A DNA stretch of 64,000 nucleotides from [Eubacterium] infirmum (GTDB lineage: Bacteria > Bacillota > Clostridia > Peptostreptococcales > Anaerovoracaceae). The notes under the pieces are model-generated. The model had not been told where the DNA came from, made no database searches, and was given only the letters and a program-made list of their open reading frames with translations. The stretch covers positions 1-64,000 of the forward strand of contig UGGN01000002.1 of assembly GCA_900450455.1 (NCBI GenBank), in the 5' to 3' direction. A program made the position numbers and the translations under genes. Positions 17,238 through 27,207 of this stretch are shown here, in pieces (position 1 is the stretch's first letter; each line of letters opens with the position of its first letter).

Positions 17238-19079
17238 TTATTTTTCCGTGATTACTTTTGTAAGCGGTACATCATGCGTCTGAGCAAGTATTCTCTTTAC
17301 CTTTTGGCAATCAAAGGCTACTCCTATGACATCCGCCGATTTTGCTTTTGCGAGGAACCTATCGTAGTATCCCCCACCCATGCCTATGCGATTTCCGTTT
17401 TCATCAAAGGCAGTAAGTGGACAGATTATCAAATCAAGCTCGCTTGGTTTAGCCTCGCTGGAGCCGGCCTCACTAGGTTCTGAAATTCCGAAGGAACCTC
17501 TGAGCCAAACTATCTCTGCTTCCGGTTTAAGGGCGAGCATTTCGCCTTCACCCTTGCAGAGCGGATAATATATTTCTTTACCAAGAGCAGTTGCTTTATC
17601 TATAAGATAATCGAGTCTGACCTCACTGGCTACAGCCTTGTAAACGAATATCTTCTTGGCTTTTTGAAACTCATCGCTGGAGATAAGCTTTTTGCAGATA
17701 GTGTTAGATGCGACCTCTATATAGTCTTTGCTAAGTGAATTTCTTGCAGATAGGGCTTCTTTTCTTTGCTTTTTCTGAAGGAGTTTGGCTGCGCTTTCTC
17801 TAAGCTCTCCTGCCAGGTAGAGTGAGCCGAAGGCCATTATAGCTTGCTCACTTACTGATTCTAGAAGTTTTGATAGACATTCTTCACTTGAAGAATAGCT
17901 CTTTGCGCTTAGTCCCTTTGACATAATCAAAGCTGCAAGTTCATCTGCCGGCATTGCTCTATCGCTATCTGGCGTCAGGCAGTAGAACTCGCCGACCTTA
18001 GGTGCAAGTATATCTATGACATCACTGACGTTCTTGTCTGCCAGCATTCCGATTATGAGTCTAAGCTTTTGATCAGGAAGATAGTCTGAAATTGCCTGAG
18101 AAATTGAACTCGCACACTGCGGGTTGTGTCCGCCATCTAAGATAAAGATAGGGTCAAGTGATAGAATTTCAAACCTTGCCGGCCATTTAGCATCACGAAG
18201 TCCGAATCTGAGTGCCTCGTCAGAGATTGTCCAGCCTCTTGAGCGGAGCACCTTGACAGCCTCTATTGCAACAGAGGCGTTTTTGCATTGATGCTTGCCT
18301 AGTAGCGATATTGAGTATTTTGCGCCTTCGTAGCTGAAAGATTGCGATTTCAAGCTCCGGCTTAGGCAGTTCAGGTTGTCAAACTTTGATATGTGAAGAG
18401 GAGTGTTTAGCTCCTTGCATCTATTTTCTATGATTGATAGTGCTTCACTTGCCATTTCATAACACACTACTTCACAGCCCGGCTTTATGATACCTGCCTT
18501 GTTTTCGGCTATTTCAGCAAGGGTGCTTCCAAGGAAATCCGTATGATCAAGTCCGATGTTACAGATTACTGCAAGTTCCGGTGCTTTTATAACATTGGTG
18601 CTATCCAGGCTTCCGCCCATGCCAACTTCCAGGACAACTATGTCACAACTTTGGGTTTTGAAGTATAGGAAGGCTATGGCTGTTGAAATTTCAAACTGGC
18701 TGGGGTGATCGCCAAGACTATCTGCAGCAGCTGCAACCTTTCTTGTCGTGTCTATGAAATCCTCTTCAGAGATTTGCATTCCGTCTATCTGAAAGCGCTC
18801 ACAAAAACCGGAAAGATGGGGGGATAGGTAGAAACCTGTCTTAAGACCTGACTTTGACAGTATGGATGAAAGCATGGCGCAGGTACTTCCCTTGCCGTTA
18901 CTTCCGGCTACATGGACAAACTTAAGCGCATCCTGTGGATTTTCGAGCACTTCAAGAAGCTCGTAGGTTCTTGAAAGACCTGGACGAGTCTTGCTCCATG
19001 TATAGTTTTCAATATAGCTGAGCGCGTCATCGTAGGTGAGAATTTGGTCAGCCTTAATTCTTTGATTTGTGTTTTCCAT
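17238..19079 (-). CDS. folC: FolC / 5-formyl-THF cyclo-ligase fusion
   Basis: This 613-residue fusion joins two folate enzymes usually encoded separately. Residues 1 to about 420 are dihydrofolate/folylpolyglutamate synthase, with the P-loop HVAGSNGKGSTCAM (about 57-70), the GLDHTDFLG loop and FILDGGHNPQC. Residues from about 425 to the end are 5-formyltetrahydrofolate cyclo-ligase, with the N-terminal KKQRKEALSARNSLS and the signature RIGMGGGYYDRFL (about 565). FolC retains folates by polyglutamylation; the ligase returns the storage form 5-formyl-THF to the active 5,10-methenyl pool. The gene is 12 bases downstream of folT, under the same THF riboswitch. Confidence 0.93.
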   Translation of the reverse strand: MENTNQRIKADQILTYDDALSYIENYTWSKTRPGLSRTYELLEVLENPQDALKFVHVAGSNGKGSTCAMLSSILSKSGLKTGFYLSPHLSGFCERFQIDGMQISEEDFIDTTRKVAAAADSLGDHPSQFEISTAIAFLYFKTQSCDIVVLEVGMGGSLDSTNVIKAPELAVICNIGLDHTDFLGSTLAEIAENKAGIIKPGCEVVCYEMASEALSIIENRCKELNTPLHISKFDNLNCLSRSLKSQSFSYEGAKYSISLLGKHQCKNASVAIEAVKVLRSRGWTISDEALRFGLRDAKWPARFEILSLDPIFILDGGHNPQCASSISQAISDYLPDQKLRLIIGMLADKNVSDVIDILAPKVGEFYCLTPDSDRAMPADELAALIMSKGLSAKSYSSSEECLSKLLESVSEQAIMAFGSLYLAGELRESAAKLLQKKQRKEALSARNSLSKDYIEVASNTICKKLISSDEFQKAKKIFVYKAVASEVRLDYLIDKATALGKEIYYPLCKGEGEMLALKPEAEIVWLRGSFGISEPSEAGSSEAKPSELDLIICPLTAFDENGNRIGMGGGYYDRFLAKAKSADVIGVAFDCQKVKRILAQTHDVPLTKVITEK

Positions 19080-19091
19080 CGTACCCTAATA

Positions 19092-19610
19092 TTATTTTGA
19101 TATTTTTTGAAGCGGCTTCACTATCTGAGGTGCAATCAGTGAAAATGCAATTCCCTTTGCAATGCAGATTCCAAGCCTTGGAAGCAGAAGTCCGACAATC
19201 AAAGCGGGATAGTAGTATCCATAGATATGGCTGTCTATGTAGAGTGAAATCGTGTTGATTATCGTAATTAGAAGTTCTCCTGAAATTACGATGAAGAATG
19301 TCTGCTTGGTACTCAGTTTGAAGCCGTGGCGCTTTGCATAGTAGCCCACATACAGTCCGTAGAGGGTGTACGGTAGGATCCAAAGCGGTGTTGTAATGGT
19401 GACACCGAATTTGAGCAGCTGATAGATTATGGTACCAAGCGTGCCTATTGCAGCTCCGCTTAGTGGTCCAAATAACAATGCACCTATGAGAACGGGAAGG
19501 CTCTCAAAGGTAATCTTTAATCCCTGCGTTGAAATTGCAAGGAAGGCGAGGGTCGCGCATATAGCGGACAGCACTGAATTCAGCGTCATCTGTTTTGTGT
19601 TTGTTTTCAT
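19092..19610 (-). CDS. folT: Folate ECF transporter S component
   Basis: The product is 172 residues from the ATG at 19610, which is preceded by AAAGGAG. It is an integral membrane protein of about six helices with the ECF S-component features (SALCATLAFLAI-like first helix; LPVLIGALLFGPLSGAAIG). S components bind the vitamin and dock with the shared EcfAA'T module encoded elsewhere. Assignment to folate rests on the tetrahydrofolate riboswitch just upstream and the folC fusion just downstream, together with family resemblance. Longer upstream starts would read through the riboswitch and are rejected. Confidence 0.9.
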   Translation of the reverse strand: MKTNTKQMTLNSVLSAICATLAFLAISTQGLKITFESLPVLIGALLFGPLSGAAIGTLGTIIYQLLKFGVTITTPLWILPYTLYGLYVGYYAKRHGFKLSTKQTFFIVISGELLITIINTISLYIDSHIYGYYYPALIVGLLLPRLGICIAKGIAFSLIAPQIVKPLQKISK

Positions 19611-19656
19611 TAAAAAAACTCCTTTCATGGCTATGCCACAAAAGAAGAATCTAAAG

Positions 19657-19752
19657 TGGCAGCGGATGCGGAATTGGCACCGCAGGAATAAATTCCTTTC
19701 GTTCGCAGACAACTCCCATCCTGCGACACTTAACGCGCCAAATCCTACTCTG
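19657..19752 (-). promoter_or_regulatory. Tetrahydrofolate (THF) riboswitch
   Basis: Read on the minus strand, the region has the folT-type THF riboswitch order: AGAGTAG, then GGCGCGTTAAGTG, GGATGGGA, a TTGTC loop, ACGAAAGGAA, GCGGTGCC and the closing CGCATCCGCTGCCA. These match the conserved pseudoknotted aptamer that binds reduced folates. It ends about 45 bases before the folT start, so it probably acts on translation initiation or early termination. It would link folate salvage to the reduced folate level. Confidence 0.92.
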
Positions 19753-19783
19753 ACATTAAAATATTTAGTTAAAACTTGGTAGT

Positions 19784-20644
19784 CTATCTAGAGCATGCTT
19801 GTCTTGCTGCTGCTTCGACAAGATGCTTAACTAGTATGGTTGATGTAACGCCGCCCACACCACCGGGAACCGGGGTTATGGAAGCGACCTTATCGGAAAC
19901 CGCATCATAATCTACATCTCCGCAAAGTTTCTGCTTTGCCTCGCTATAGCTGACACCGACATCTATTATACACTGGTTTTTGTTTACATATTTAGGACCT
20001 ACGCTCTCAGGTCGACCTGTGCATGCTATGAGTATGTCTGCTGAGCGAGAAATCTCATCTGCATTATTGGTTCTGCTATGGCATATGGTCACGCTTGCGT
20101 TCCTTCTAAGAAGCATCATCGCAACAGGCTTTCCGATTACGAGGGAACGTCCTAAGACAACGGCATTCTTGCCGCTAATCTCAATTCCGTAGAAATCTAA
20201 TATTTCCATTGCTGCCTGAGCAGTGCACGGTGGGAAGCCGACTTCGCTATCCGTAAAAATTCCTGTAAGGGAAGCGTCGGTTGAACCGTCTACGTCCTTT
20301 GATGCAGTAATTATATTACGTGCTTTATCGCCATCTATGTGTGCAGGAAGAGGTCTAAACATCAGTATTCCGTGGACACCGCTGTCTTCATTCAGCTTTT
20401 CCAGTTCAGCATAGAAGTCATCTGCAGGAATATCATCGGCAAGAACTACCTGTTTTGCAAGTACGCCTATCTTGTCGCAACGCTTTAGGATGGTGTTTTC
20501 GTAGCTTATGTCATTAGGCTTTGCACCAACTCTAACTATGGCAAGACAAGGTTTGATATTTTGCTTTGATAGCTCTTCAACCTTAGCGATTAACTCTTTG
20601 CAGAGCTTGTCAACGAGTGGTGCTCCCTTTAATATATTTGCCAT
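19784..20644 (-). CDS. folD: FolD-type methylene-THF dehydrogenase, cyclohydrolase residues lost
   Basis: The 286-residue protein has the FolD fold: the dehydrogenase motif VVLGRSLVIGKPVAMML (about 160) and ITPVPGGVGGVTS near the end. In bifunctional FolD the cyclohydrolase lysine sits in the YVxxKxKxC block and a glutamine in LVQLPLP. Here the equivalent positions read SYENTILKRC, with Ile at the catalytic Lys by column, and ILMFRPLP with no Gln. The aspartate in KDVDG is kept. This favours a dehydrogenase-only enzyme, with methenyl-THF hydrolysis done by the adjacent FchA. The ATG directly follows the fchA stop. Confidence 0.9.
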   Translation of the reverse strand: MANILKGAPLVDKLCKELIAKVEELSKQNIKPCLAIVRVGAKPNDISYENTILKRCDKIGVLAKQVVLADDIPADDFYAELEKLNEDSGVHGILMFRPLPAHIDGDKARNIITASKDVDGSTDASLTGIFTDSEVGFPPCTAQAAMEILDFYGIEISGKNAVVLGRSLVIGKPVAMMLLRRNASVTICHSRTNNADEISRSADILIACTGRPESVGPKYVNKNQCIIDVGVSYSEAKQKLCGDVDYDAVSDKVASITPVPGGVGGVTSTILVKHLVEAAARQACSR

Positions 20645-21256
20645 TTAAAATCTCTCCAATATATTATAGAAAATTTCCTCTGAAAGCTTGCAGTACTGGT
20701 CCGCAAGGGTTTCCGCCTCTGCATTGACCATATCCGCATAGCATCTATCCTTCATCAGCTTGGTGTTTACTTTTACATTAACCAGTGCCCCCATAAGTGA
20801 GGCGCGGCAAAGGGCAACTCCTGTCGCTGCATCTGAGACAACGAGTGGACTTCCGACGATTGCAAACTCCCTCTGAATTTCTATAGCCTGAGCTGCTAAT
20901 TGCATGATGCGAAGTGGAACTGAGGCAGCCTGCTGAAGACAGCCCTCCATAATCCTGTCTCTACCGGGCGTATCCTTTGGAAGTGCATAGCACCTTGCCA
21001 GAGGAGCAAAGGCATCTGCGTCCTTTTGAATACAATCTGTGAGACTTCTTGTGAGTTCCTCCGCCTGCTTCAGCAGTATTTCGATTTCGCCCTGCACATT
21101 CTCATATTTTTTCTTTCCGCTGGTTAAAGCTCCTACCATATGCCCGAGAGATACACCGATTGCACCTGCCAGAGCGCTGGCACCGCCACCTCCCGGAGTA
21201 GGACTTGATGAAGACAATACATCGAGAAATTCTTCTATGTTATATGATTTTATCAT
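20645..21256 (-). CDS. fchA: Formimino-THF cyclodeaminase / methenyl-THF cyclohydrolase
   Basis: The 203-residue helical protein has the family signature SPTPGGGGASALAGAIG at residues 16-32 and the full cyclodeaminase length. In Clostridia FchA interconverts 5,10-methenyl-THF and 10-formyl-THF, or releases ammonia from formimino-THF. It lies between fhs and folD on the same strand and touches folD without a gap, so all three one-carbon interconversions are together. Given the altered FolD, FchA is probably the main cyclohydrolase. Confidence 0.92.
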   Translation of the reverse strand: MIKSYNIEEFLDVLSSSSPTPGGGGASALAGAIGVSLGHMVGALTSGKKKYENVQGEIEILLKQAEELTRSLTDCIQKDADAFAPLARCYALPKDTPGRDRIMEGCLQQAASVPLRIMQLAAQAIEIQREFAIVGSPLVVSDAATGVALCRASLMGALVNVKVNTKLMKDRCYADMVNAEAETLADQYCKLSEEIFYNILERF

Positions 21257-21352
21257 TTAATACCTATACCCTTCAATCTGAGGCGTAAAATAGCATCCTC
21301 AAACCGTACACAATGAAATATTTATAAAACTATAAAAATCACCTCTGAAAAA

Positions 21353-23026
21353 CTAGAACAGCCCCGTAATCTTTCCTTCGTTATCGACATCTATTCTCTC
21401 AGCTGCCGGTTTCTTTGGAAGCCCGGGCATGGTCATGATATCTCCAGTCAGGGCAACGATGAAGCCTGCTCCTGCAGATATCTTGAGGTTTCTAACTGAG
21501 ATGCTGAAATTCCTCGGTGCTCCGAGCAAAGCCGGATTATCCGAGAAGGAATACTGAGTTTTTGCCATGCAGATAGGAAGCTTGCCGAAGCCGAGTTCTT
21601 CGAGCTCCGCAAGTTGCTTAGGCGCCTTCTCGACAAAATTCACTGAATCAGCGTGATATATCTTCTTTGCTATAGCTTCGATTTTTTCTTTGATTGAAAG
21701 CGAGTTATCGTAAGCAAATCGGAATTCGTTTGGCTTTTCGCAGAGTCTAATCACCTCTTCTGCCAGCTCTTTTCCGCCGATGCCACCCTTTGCCCAAACT
21801 TCACTTAGCGCTACATTTACGCCCAGTTCCTCGCACTTTGTCCTTATGAGATCAAGCTCGGCTTCCGTGTCCGTAGGAAATGCATTGATTGCAACAACTG
21901 CGGGGAGATTGTAAACTTCAGTGATATTTGATACGTGCCTGAGCAGGTTAGGGAGCCCTTTCTCAAGTGCCTTTAGGTTCTCATTGTTTAGCTGATCCTT
22001 TGGTACTCCACCGTTGAACTTGAGCGCTCTTACGGTAGCTACGATGACGACTGCATCCGGCTTAAGCCCTGCTATGCGGCACTTGATATCCAAAAACTTT
22101 TCGGCACCGAGGTCTGCACCGAAGCCGGCCTCTGTAACGGTGTATTCGCTGAGCGCAAGAGCCATACGAGTAGCTGTTATCGAGTTGCAACCGTGTGCGA
22201 TGTTGGCGAACGGTCCGCAGTGTACGAATGCCGGTGTTCCCTCTAGTGACTGAACAAGGTTAGGCTTGAGTGCATCCTTTAGAAGTGCAGACATAGCACC
22301 CTGAGCCTTGAGGTCGCCCGCTGTTACCGGTTTGTTATCGTAGGAATATCCAACTATTATTCTTGCCAGTCTATTTTTTAGGTCTTCGATGTCGCTTGAG
22401 AGACAAAGAACTGCCATTATCTCGCTTGCGACTGTTATATCAAAGCCATCCTCTCTAGGTGTCCCGTTGGCCTTGCCGCCTAGTCCTATTACTATGTTTC
22501 TGAGCTGGCGATCGTTCATATCTACAGCCCTACGCCATGTGATACGGCGAGGATCTATGTTTAACTCATTTCCCTGCTGGATGTGGTTATCAAGCATAGC
22601 TGCGAGGAGATTGTTTGCCGCACCGATAGCGTGGAAATCTCCTGTAAAGTGAAGGTTGATGTCCTCCATAGGTACTATCTGTGCATATCCACCACCTGCG
22701 GCACCACCCTTTACTCCAAAAACAGGTCCCAGGGAAGGCTCTCTAATAGCCATCATTGAATTTTTACCGAGCTTGCGAAGAGCATCTGCAAGACCGACAG
22801 TCGTGGTCGTCTTGCCCTCTCCTGCCGGGGTCGGATTTATCGCTGTAACAAGGATAAGCTTACCATGTTTCTTGTTAATGTCTTTTAGTAATTTATAGTT
22901 TACCTTTGCCTTATAATTACCGTATAGCTCCAAATATTTCTCGTCGATTCCGGCAAGTTTTGCTATCTCGGTTATCTTTTGCATTTTACATGCTTGAGCA
23001 ATATCAATATCAGATTTGAAAGCCAT
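21353..23026 (-). CDS. fhs: Formate-tetrahydrofolate ligase
   Basis: Fhs makes 10-formyl-THF from formate, THF and ATP. The 557-residue product has the usual length and the P-loop [19 protein letters not shown] (about 67-85). It also has [20 protein letters not shown] and the C-terminal [24 protein letters not shown] precedes the ATG on the minus strand. It is the first gene of the fhs-fchA-folD group. No other Wood-Ljungdahl genes are seen in the window, so the set may serve purine, serine or formate metabolism rather than acetogenesis. Confidence 0.97.
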   Translation of the reverse strand: MAFKSDIDIAQACKMQKITEIAKLAGIDEKYLELYGNYKAKVNYKLLKDINKKHGKLILVTAINPTPAGEGKTTTTVGLADALRKLGKNSMMAIREPSLGPVFGVKGGAAGGGYAQIVPMEDINLHFTGDFHAIGAANNLLAAMLDNHIQQGNELNIDPRRITWRRAVDMNDRQLRNIVIGLGGKANGTPREDGFDITVASEIMAVLCLSSDIEDLKNRLARIIVGYSYDNKPVTAGDLKAQGAMSALLKDALKPNLVQSLEGTPAFVHCGPFANIAHGCNSITATRMALALSEYTVTEAGFGADLGAEKFLDIKCRIAGLKPDAVVIVATVRALKFNGGVPKDQLNNENLKALEKGLPNLLRHVSNITEVYNLPAVVAINAFPTDTEAELDLIRTKCEELGVNVALSEVWAKGGIGGKELAEEVIRLCEKPNEFRFAYDNSLSIKEKIEAIAKKIYHADSVNFVEKAPKQLAELEELGFGKLPICMAKTQYSFSDNPALLGAPRNFSISVRNLKISAGAGFIVALTGDIMTMPGLPKKPAAERIDVDNEGKITGLF

Positions 23027-23197
23027 CTAAATCCTCCGCATTTTCGACTGACTATAACGTTACTAAAGTATATCACACATTGTATGTTAATTAAACAGAA
23101 ACTATGTATCAAAAGAATATAATAAATGGTATAATCAAAGTGTAATAATAGTAAGATAAGCAATGCGATTTTTTATAAAATTTTTCGAGGTGGGAAT

Positions 23198-24502
23198 ATG
23201 GATATTACAAAGCTAAAGGTGATGTACCCAGTAGTTGCGGAAATGGCCGATGCCAAAGAGGTTTTTTGGTTAAACGAGAGAGCTGATGAGGAGAGAAAGC
23301 TCGAGTATGGAATGAGCGATATCGATGATGCGGAGGCAAGGCTTGCTCGCTTTGCAGCATATATACAGGCTGCTTTTCCTGAGACTGAGAAAACAAAGGG
23401 AATCATAGAGTCTCCGCTAAGAGAAATTCCTAAGATGAAGAAGGAACTTGAGAAGATGACCGGTTGTGATTTTGATGGAAAGCTATTCCTTAAGATGGAC
23501 TCACATCTGCCTGTTTCCGGCTCAATCAAAGCTAGAGGAGGCATCTACGAGGTGCTTAAGTTTGCCGAGAAAGTAGCTATGGAACACGGACTTCTTAATG
23601 AAGATGACGACTACTCAAAGCTTATGAGTGAGGATTGCATGAGGCTGTTTTCGGAGTACAGCGTTGCTGTAGGATCAACAGGGAACCTTGGACTTTCGAT
23701 AGGAATAATCAGTGCTAAGCTTGGCTTTAAGGTGACAGTTCATATGTCAGCCGATGCCAGAGAGTGGAAAAAGGCTCTTTTGAGATCCAAGGGCGTTACT
23801 GTAATTGAGTACGAAGACGACTACCAGAAGGCTGTTGCTGAGGGTCGTAAGATCGCTGCGGGTGATGACAAGTGCCACTTCGTAGATGATGAGGGATCGC
23901 TTGACCTATTCATGGGGTATTCAGTTGCCGCAAAGAGAATCGTAAAGCAGTTTGAAGATGCGGGAATAGTTTGCGATGATGAACATCCGGTATTTGTTTA
24001 CATACCTTGTGGAGTTGGCGGAGCACCTGGCGGAGTCACTTTTGGACTTAAGGAAATCTATGGAAAGAACATACATGTTTTGTTTGCAGAACCTACTCAT
24101 GCGCCTTGCATGACTTTAGGTCTTGCTACAGGGCTGAACGACGGCATAGCTGTCTCAGATATAGGATTAGATGGAAAAACCGCTGCCGATGGACTTGCTG
24201 TGGGCAGGGCATCCAGACTCGTTGGAGATATAATGTCAACTTTGCTAGAAGCATGCTTTACAATAGAGGATGACAAGCTTTATCCTTTCCTGACAAAACT
24301 CGCTGACTCCGAGAATATTTTTATTGAGCCTTCGGCATGCGCTTCCTTTACAGGACCAATGCACGTGACTAAAAATCTGGAAAGGCTAAGCGATAAGAAT
24401 TTAAAATCAAAGATGAAGAACGCAACTCACATCCTTTGGGCTACCGGCGGAAGCATGGTTCCGGAGGCTGAGATGAAGAGCTACTACGAGCAGGGCAAAT
24501 AG
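23198..24502 (+). CDS. dsdA: D-serine ammonia-lyase
   Basis: DsdA is a PLP enzyme that deaminates D-serine to pyruvate and ammonia. The 434-residue product has the PLP lysine in SGSIKARGG (about residue 108), the phosphate- or substrate-binding [15 protein letters not shown] (about 150) and the glycine-rich [16 protein letters not shown] (about 270). Length and order match DsdA better than the threonine dehydratases. GAGGTGGGA precedes the ATG. It could supply pyruvate or detoxify D-serine. Confidence 0.93.
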   Translation: MDITKLKVMYPVVAEMADAKEVFWLNERADEERKLEYGMSDIDDAEARLARFAAYIQAAFPETEKTKGIIESPLREIPKMKKELEKMTGCDFDGKLFLKMDSHLPVSGSIKARGGIYEVLKFAEKVAMEHGLLNEDDDYSKLMSEDCMRLFSEYSVAVGSTGNLGLSIGIISAKLGFKVTVHMSADAREWKKALLRSKGVTVIEYEDDYQKAVAEGRKIAAGDDKCHFVDDEGSLDLFMGYSVAAKRIVKQFEDAGIVCDDEHPVFVYIPCGVGGAPGGVTFGLKEIYGKNIHVLFAEPTHAPCMTLGLATGLNDGIAVSDIGLDGKTAADGLAVGRASRLVGDIMSTLLEACFTIEDDKLYPFLTKLADSENIFIEPSACASFTGPMHVTKNLERLSDKNLKSKMKNATHILWATGGSMVPEAEMKSYYEQGK

Positions 24503-24506
24503 ATTT

Positions 24507-25058
24507 ATGAAAATACTTGTTATTAGCGACACACATGGTGATATAAAAAGAGCAGTCAATCTTGTAAACAGCATCAAGGCCATAGAACTTATAATTCACT
24601 GCGGAGATAATAAAAGGGATGCGGAGAAGCTGTCAGAAAGGTTTCCCGATATCGAGGTTATAGCAGTGAACGGCAATTGTGATATGCATATGGGTGTTGA
24701 CTTTACGATTGTCGATACTGAGGCAGGGGATATCTTTGTAACGCATGGTCACGACTATGGAGTGGGATATGCTCTTGATGGTATAGTCGAAGAGGCAAAG
24801 AATTACGATTGCAGGGCTATATGCTTCGGGCATACTCATAAGCCTCTCTGTATGGTTCTGGGTGACGTTGTGATTGTGAATCCCGGAAGCCTGAGCGAGC
24901 CGAGAGGCGGCAGCAAACCTTCGTGTGCGGTGATAACGACCGAAGGAGATAAGCTCTTTGCAAATATAGTTCTTTACAGCACTGTATGCGGTGTTAAGGA
25001 GGAACGGAGGAAGAGCGGTAATCTTAGGAATATGCTCAACTACAGCGACGGATTTTAG
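24507..25058 (+). CDS. YfcE-family metallophosphoesterase
   Basis: The 183-residue calcineurin-like phosphoesterase has all five metal-site motifs: ISDTHGD, HCGDNKRD, GNCD, THGHDYGVG and FGHTHKP. It starts four bases after the dsdA stop, suggesting co-transcription. Members of this family hydrolyse phosphodiesters in vitro; the physiological substrate is uncertain. Confidence 0.88.
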   Translation: MKILVISDTHGDIKRAVNLVNSIKAIELIIHCGDNKRDAEKLSERFPDIEVIAVNGNCDMHMGVDFTIVDTEAGDIFVTHGHDYGVGYALDGIVEEAKNYDCRAICFGHTHKPLCMVLGDVVIVNPGSLSEPRGGSKPSCAVITTEGDKLFANIVLYSTVCGVKEERRKSGNLRNMLNYSDGF

Positions 25059-25084
25059 ACAGGTTAAGGAAGAAGGAGTTTAGG

Positions 25085-26320
25085 GTGAAAAAACTACTTA
25101 AAAGCAGGTATACGAAGCTGATGCTCAGGTTTTTTATCGTTGGAGCGCTTTTGATTATCTTCAACCAGATTGTGGGAAATTACGATTCTTTTAAGGAAAG
25201 TCTGGACACAATTAAAACAATAATTTCACCATTTATCTACGGATTTGTAATGGCGTACTTGCTGTGCCCGGTATATAATGGTACGGTGCGCGTTCTATAT
25301 AGAACTCTGGGGAAGCGCTTTAGGAACAAAAAGAGAATTTTTTCCATATGCAAGCTTATAGCATCGGTAGTTTCTGTAATCTGCCTGATTGGGGTAGTCG
25401 CAGGGCTTGTCGCTTTGATAGTACCTCAGGTAATAGAGAGCATTACGGGGATTTTGAATACGCTGCCACAGAGACTTGAGCAGCTCAGCGCCTTTTTCTC
25501 GGATATTACCGCTAAGATGGAAAACAGAAGGATGGCGATGCGAATAACTGAGATATACAGTCAGGTTCAGACAAATTTAGTCGAGCTCGCACAGACCAAG
25601 CTTCTTCCCGGGATGGGAACCGTGGTAACTCAGATTTCTACACAGGTGTTGCTCACTCTCAAAACCATAATGAATGTGATGATTGGAGTCATAGCATGTG
25701 TGTATATGTTAAACAGCAAGGAACGCTTTCAGGGACAGTTCAAAAAGCTGATAATGGCGATGCTGCCAAAGGAGAAGGCGGATTCTATATTTGATTTTGC
25801 CAGACATACTAACAGAACCTTCGGCGGATTTATCAACGGTAAGATAATCGACTCAATAATCATCGGAATCATATGCTTTATACTAATGAAAATCTTAGGC
25901 TTTCCATACCCGATTTTGATAAGCGTAATTATAGGAATAACGAATATCATTCCGTTCTTTGGACCGTTTATCGGGGCAATTCCGTCTGCGATTATAATTT
26001 TGCTCGTAAGTCCGATATACTCGCTTTATTTCCTGATTTTGATTTTCGTGTTGCAGCAGGTTGACGGTAACATCATAGGGCCTGCAATACTGGGCAATAC
26101 AACGGGTATCGCAAGCTTTTGGGTTCTGTTCTCCATCGTGATCGGAGGAGGCTTATTCGGGTTTATAGGAATGGTGCTCGGTGTTCCGGTCTTTGCGATA
26201 ATCAACTATTATCTATCGCTAAGTATAAACAGGAGGCTTGAAGCAAAGGGTATGGATTCTGATACCATCAGCTATGAGGATTTCAGTAAATACAAAATTG
26301 ATAAGGAGGAAATCCGTTAA
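25085..26320 (+). CDS. AI-2E family transporter (PF01594)
   Basis: The 411-residue membrane protein starts at a GTG with AAGGAG upstream. The layout is typical: two or three N-terminal helices, an amphipathic segment (about 110-190), then five helices, with the family motifs FINGKIIDSIIIGI and PFFGPFIGAIPSAII. Members include the autoinducer exporter TqsA and Na+/H+ antiporters, so the substrate is open. The stop overlaps the murB start (TAATG). Confidence 0.88.
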   Translation: MKKLLKSRYTKLMLRFFIVGALLIIFNQIVGNYDSFKESLDTIKTIISPFIYGFVMAYLLCPVYNGTVRVLYRTLGKRFRNKKRIFSICKLIASVVSVICLIGVVAGLVALIVPQVIESITGILNTLPQRLEQLSAFFSDITAKMENRRMAMRITEIYSQVQTNLVELAQTKLLPGMGTVVTQISTQVLLTLKTIMNVMIGVIACVYMLNSKERFQGQFKKLIMAMLPKEKADSIFDFARHTNRTFGGFINGKIIDSIIIGIICFILMKILGFPYPILISVIIGITNIIPFFGPFIGAIPSAIIILLVSPIYSLYFLILIFVLQQVDGNIIGPAILGNTTGIASFWVLFSIVIGGGLFGFIGMVLGVPVFAIINYYLSLSINRRLEAKGMDSDTISYEDFSKYKIDKEEIR

Positions 26321-27207
26321 TGAATATAATAGACAATGCGCCTATGTCAAAATATACCAGCTTCAGGTGCGGCGGACGTGCCAAGAAGCTTGTAATTTGC
26401 GATAGCGTTTCTGAACTTGAACAGGTTATGAACGAGATTGCAGAATCAAAGGAGGAGTATCTCTTTCTTGGAAACGGAAGCAACACGTTGTTTTTAGACG
26501 GTGTATACGATGGCACAGTTGTAACTATTGGAAAGGGTTTTGATGAGATAGAGGTAATCGATGATGGAGACGAAGTTCGTCTAAAGTGCATGGCGGCCGC
26601 TCTCTTGTCAAAGATTGCTAAGAAAGCGCTCGAAGAGAGCCTCTCCGGATTTGAATTTGCTTCGGGAATCCCCGGAAGCATAGGCGGCGCAGTGTTTATG
26701 AACGCCGGTGCATACGGTGGTGAAATGATTGATGTTCTGGAATCGGTGGAACTTCTTTCACCTAACGCAGATGGCAAGTGGGAGCTAAAGACAGTGCCCG
26801 CAGATAATCTAGGGCTTAGTTATAGACACAGCAGGCTACAGGAGACGAAGGAGATTGTTGTTTCGGCAACTTTGAGACTTCCGAGGGGAGATAGAACCGA
26901 GATAGAGGAAAAACTGGCAGAACTGACAAAGAAGAGAACATCAAAGCAACCGCTCGAGTTTCCGAGTGCCGGAAGCTTTTTCAAAAGGCCTGAGGGATAT
27001 TTCGCAGCGAAGCTGATAGAGGATGCGGGTCTCAAAGGATTAAGCGTCGGTGGTGCTCAGGTTTCGAGCAAGCACTGCGGTTTCGTTATTAATACCGGTA
27101 ATGCGACGACCGAAGACATTGTAGACCTTATGCATCTGGTCCAAAATACCGTTTTTGATAAGTTCGGAGTCAAACTTGAACCGGAGGTGAGGATAATTGG
27201 CTTATAG
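26320..27207 (+). CDS. murB: UDP-N-acetylenolpyruvoylglucosamine reductase
   Basis: MurB is the FAD- and NADPH-dependent enzyme making UDP-MurNAc for peptidoglycan. The 295-residue product shows NTSF-type binding (KYTSFRCGGRAK), the FAD loop LGNGSNTLF, GIPGSIGGAVFMNAGAYGGE, the catalytic serine in SAGSFFKRP and the C-terminal EPEVRIIG glutamate. The length and lack of an insertion fit type II MurB. Translation is coupled to the preceding transporter. Confidence 0.96.
   Translation: MNIIDNAPMSKYTSFRCGGRAKKLVICDSVSELEQVMNEIAESKEEYLFLGNGSNTLFLDGVYDGTVVTIGKGFDEIEVIDDGDEVRLKCMAAALLSKIAKKALEESLSGFEFASGIPGSIGGAVFMNAGAYGGEMIDVLESVELLSPNADGKWELKTVPADNLGLSYRHSRLQETKEIVVSATLRLPRGDRTEIEEKLAELTKKRTSKQPLEFPSAGSFFKRPEGYFAAKLIEDAGLKGLSVGGAQVSSKHCGFVINTGNATTEDIVDLMHLVQNTVFDKFGVKLEPEVRIIGL

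Noticed and set aside
19611-19712. N-terminal extension of folT
   Set aside because: It would translate part of the THF riboswitch; a good Shine-Dalgarno site marks ATG 19610.
23027-23197. ZTP (pfl) riboswitch upstream of fhs
   Set aside because: fhs is a common target, but the conserved pfl core motifs are absent from the short leader.
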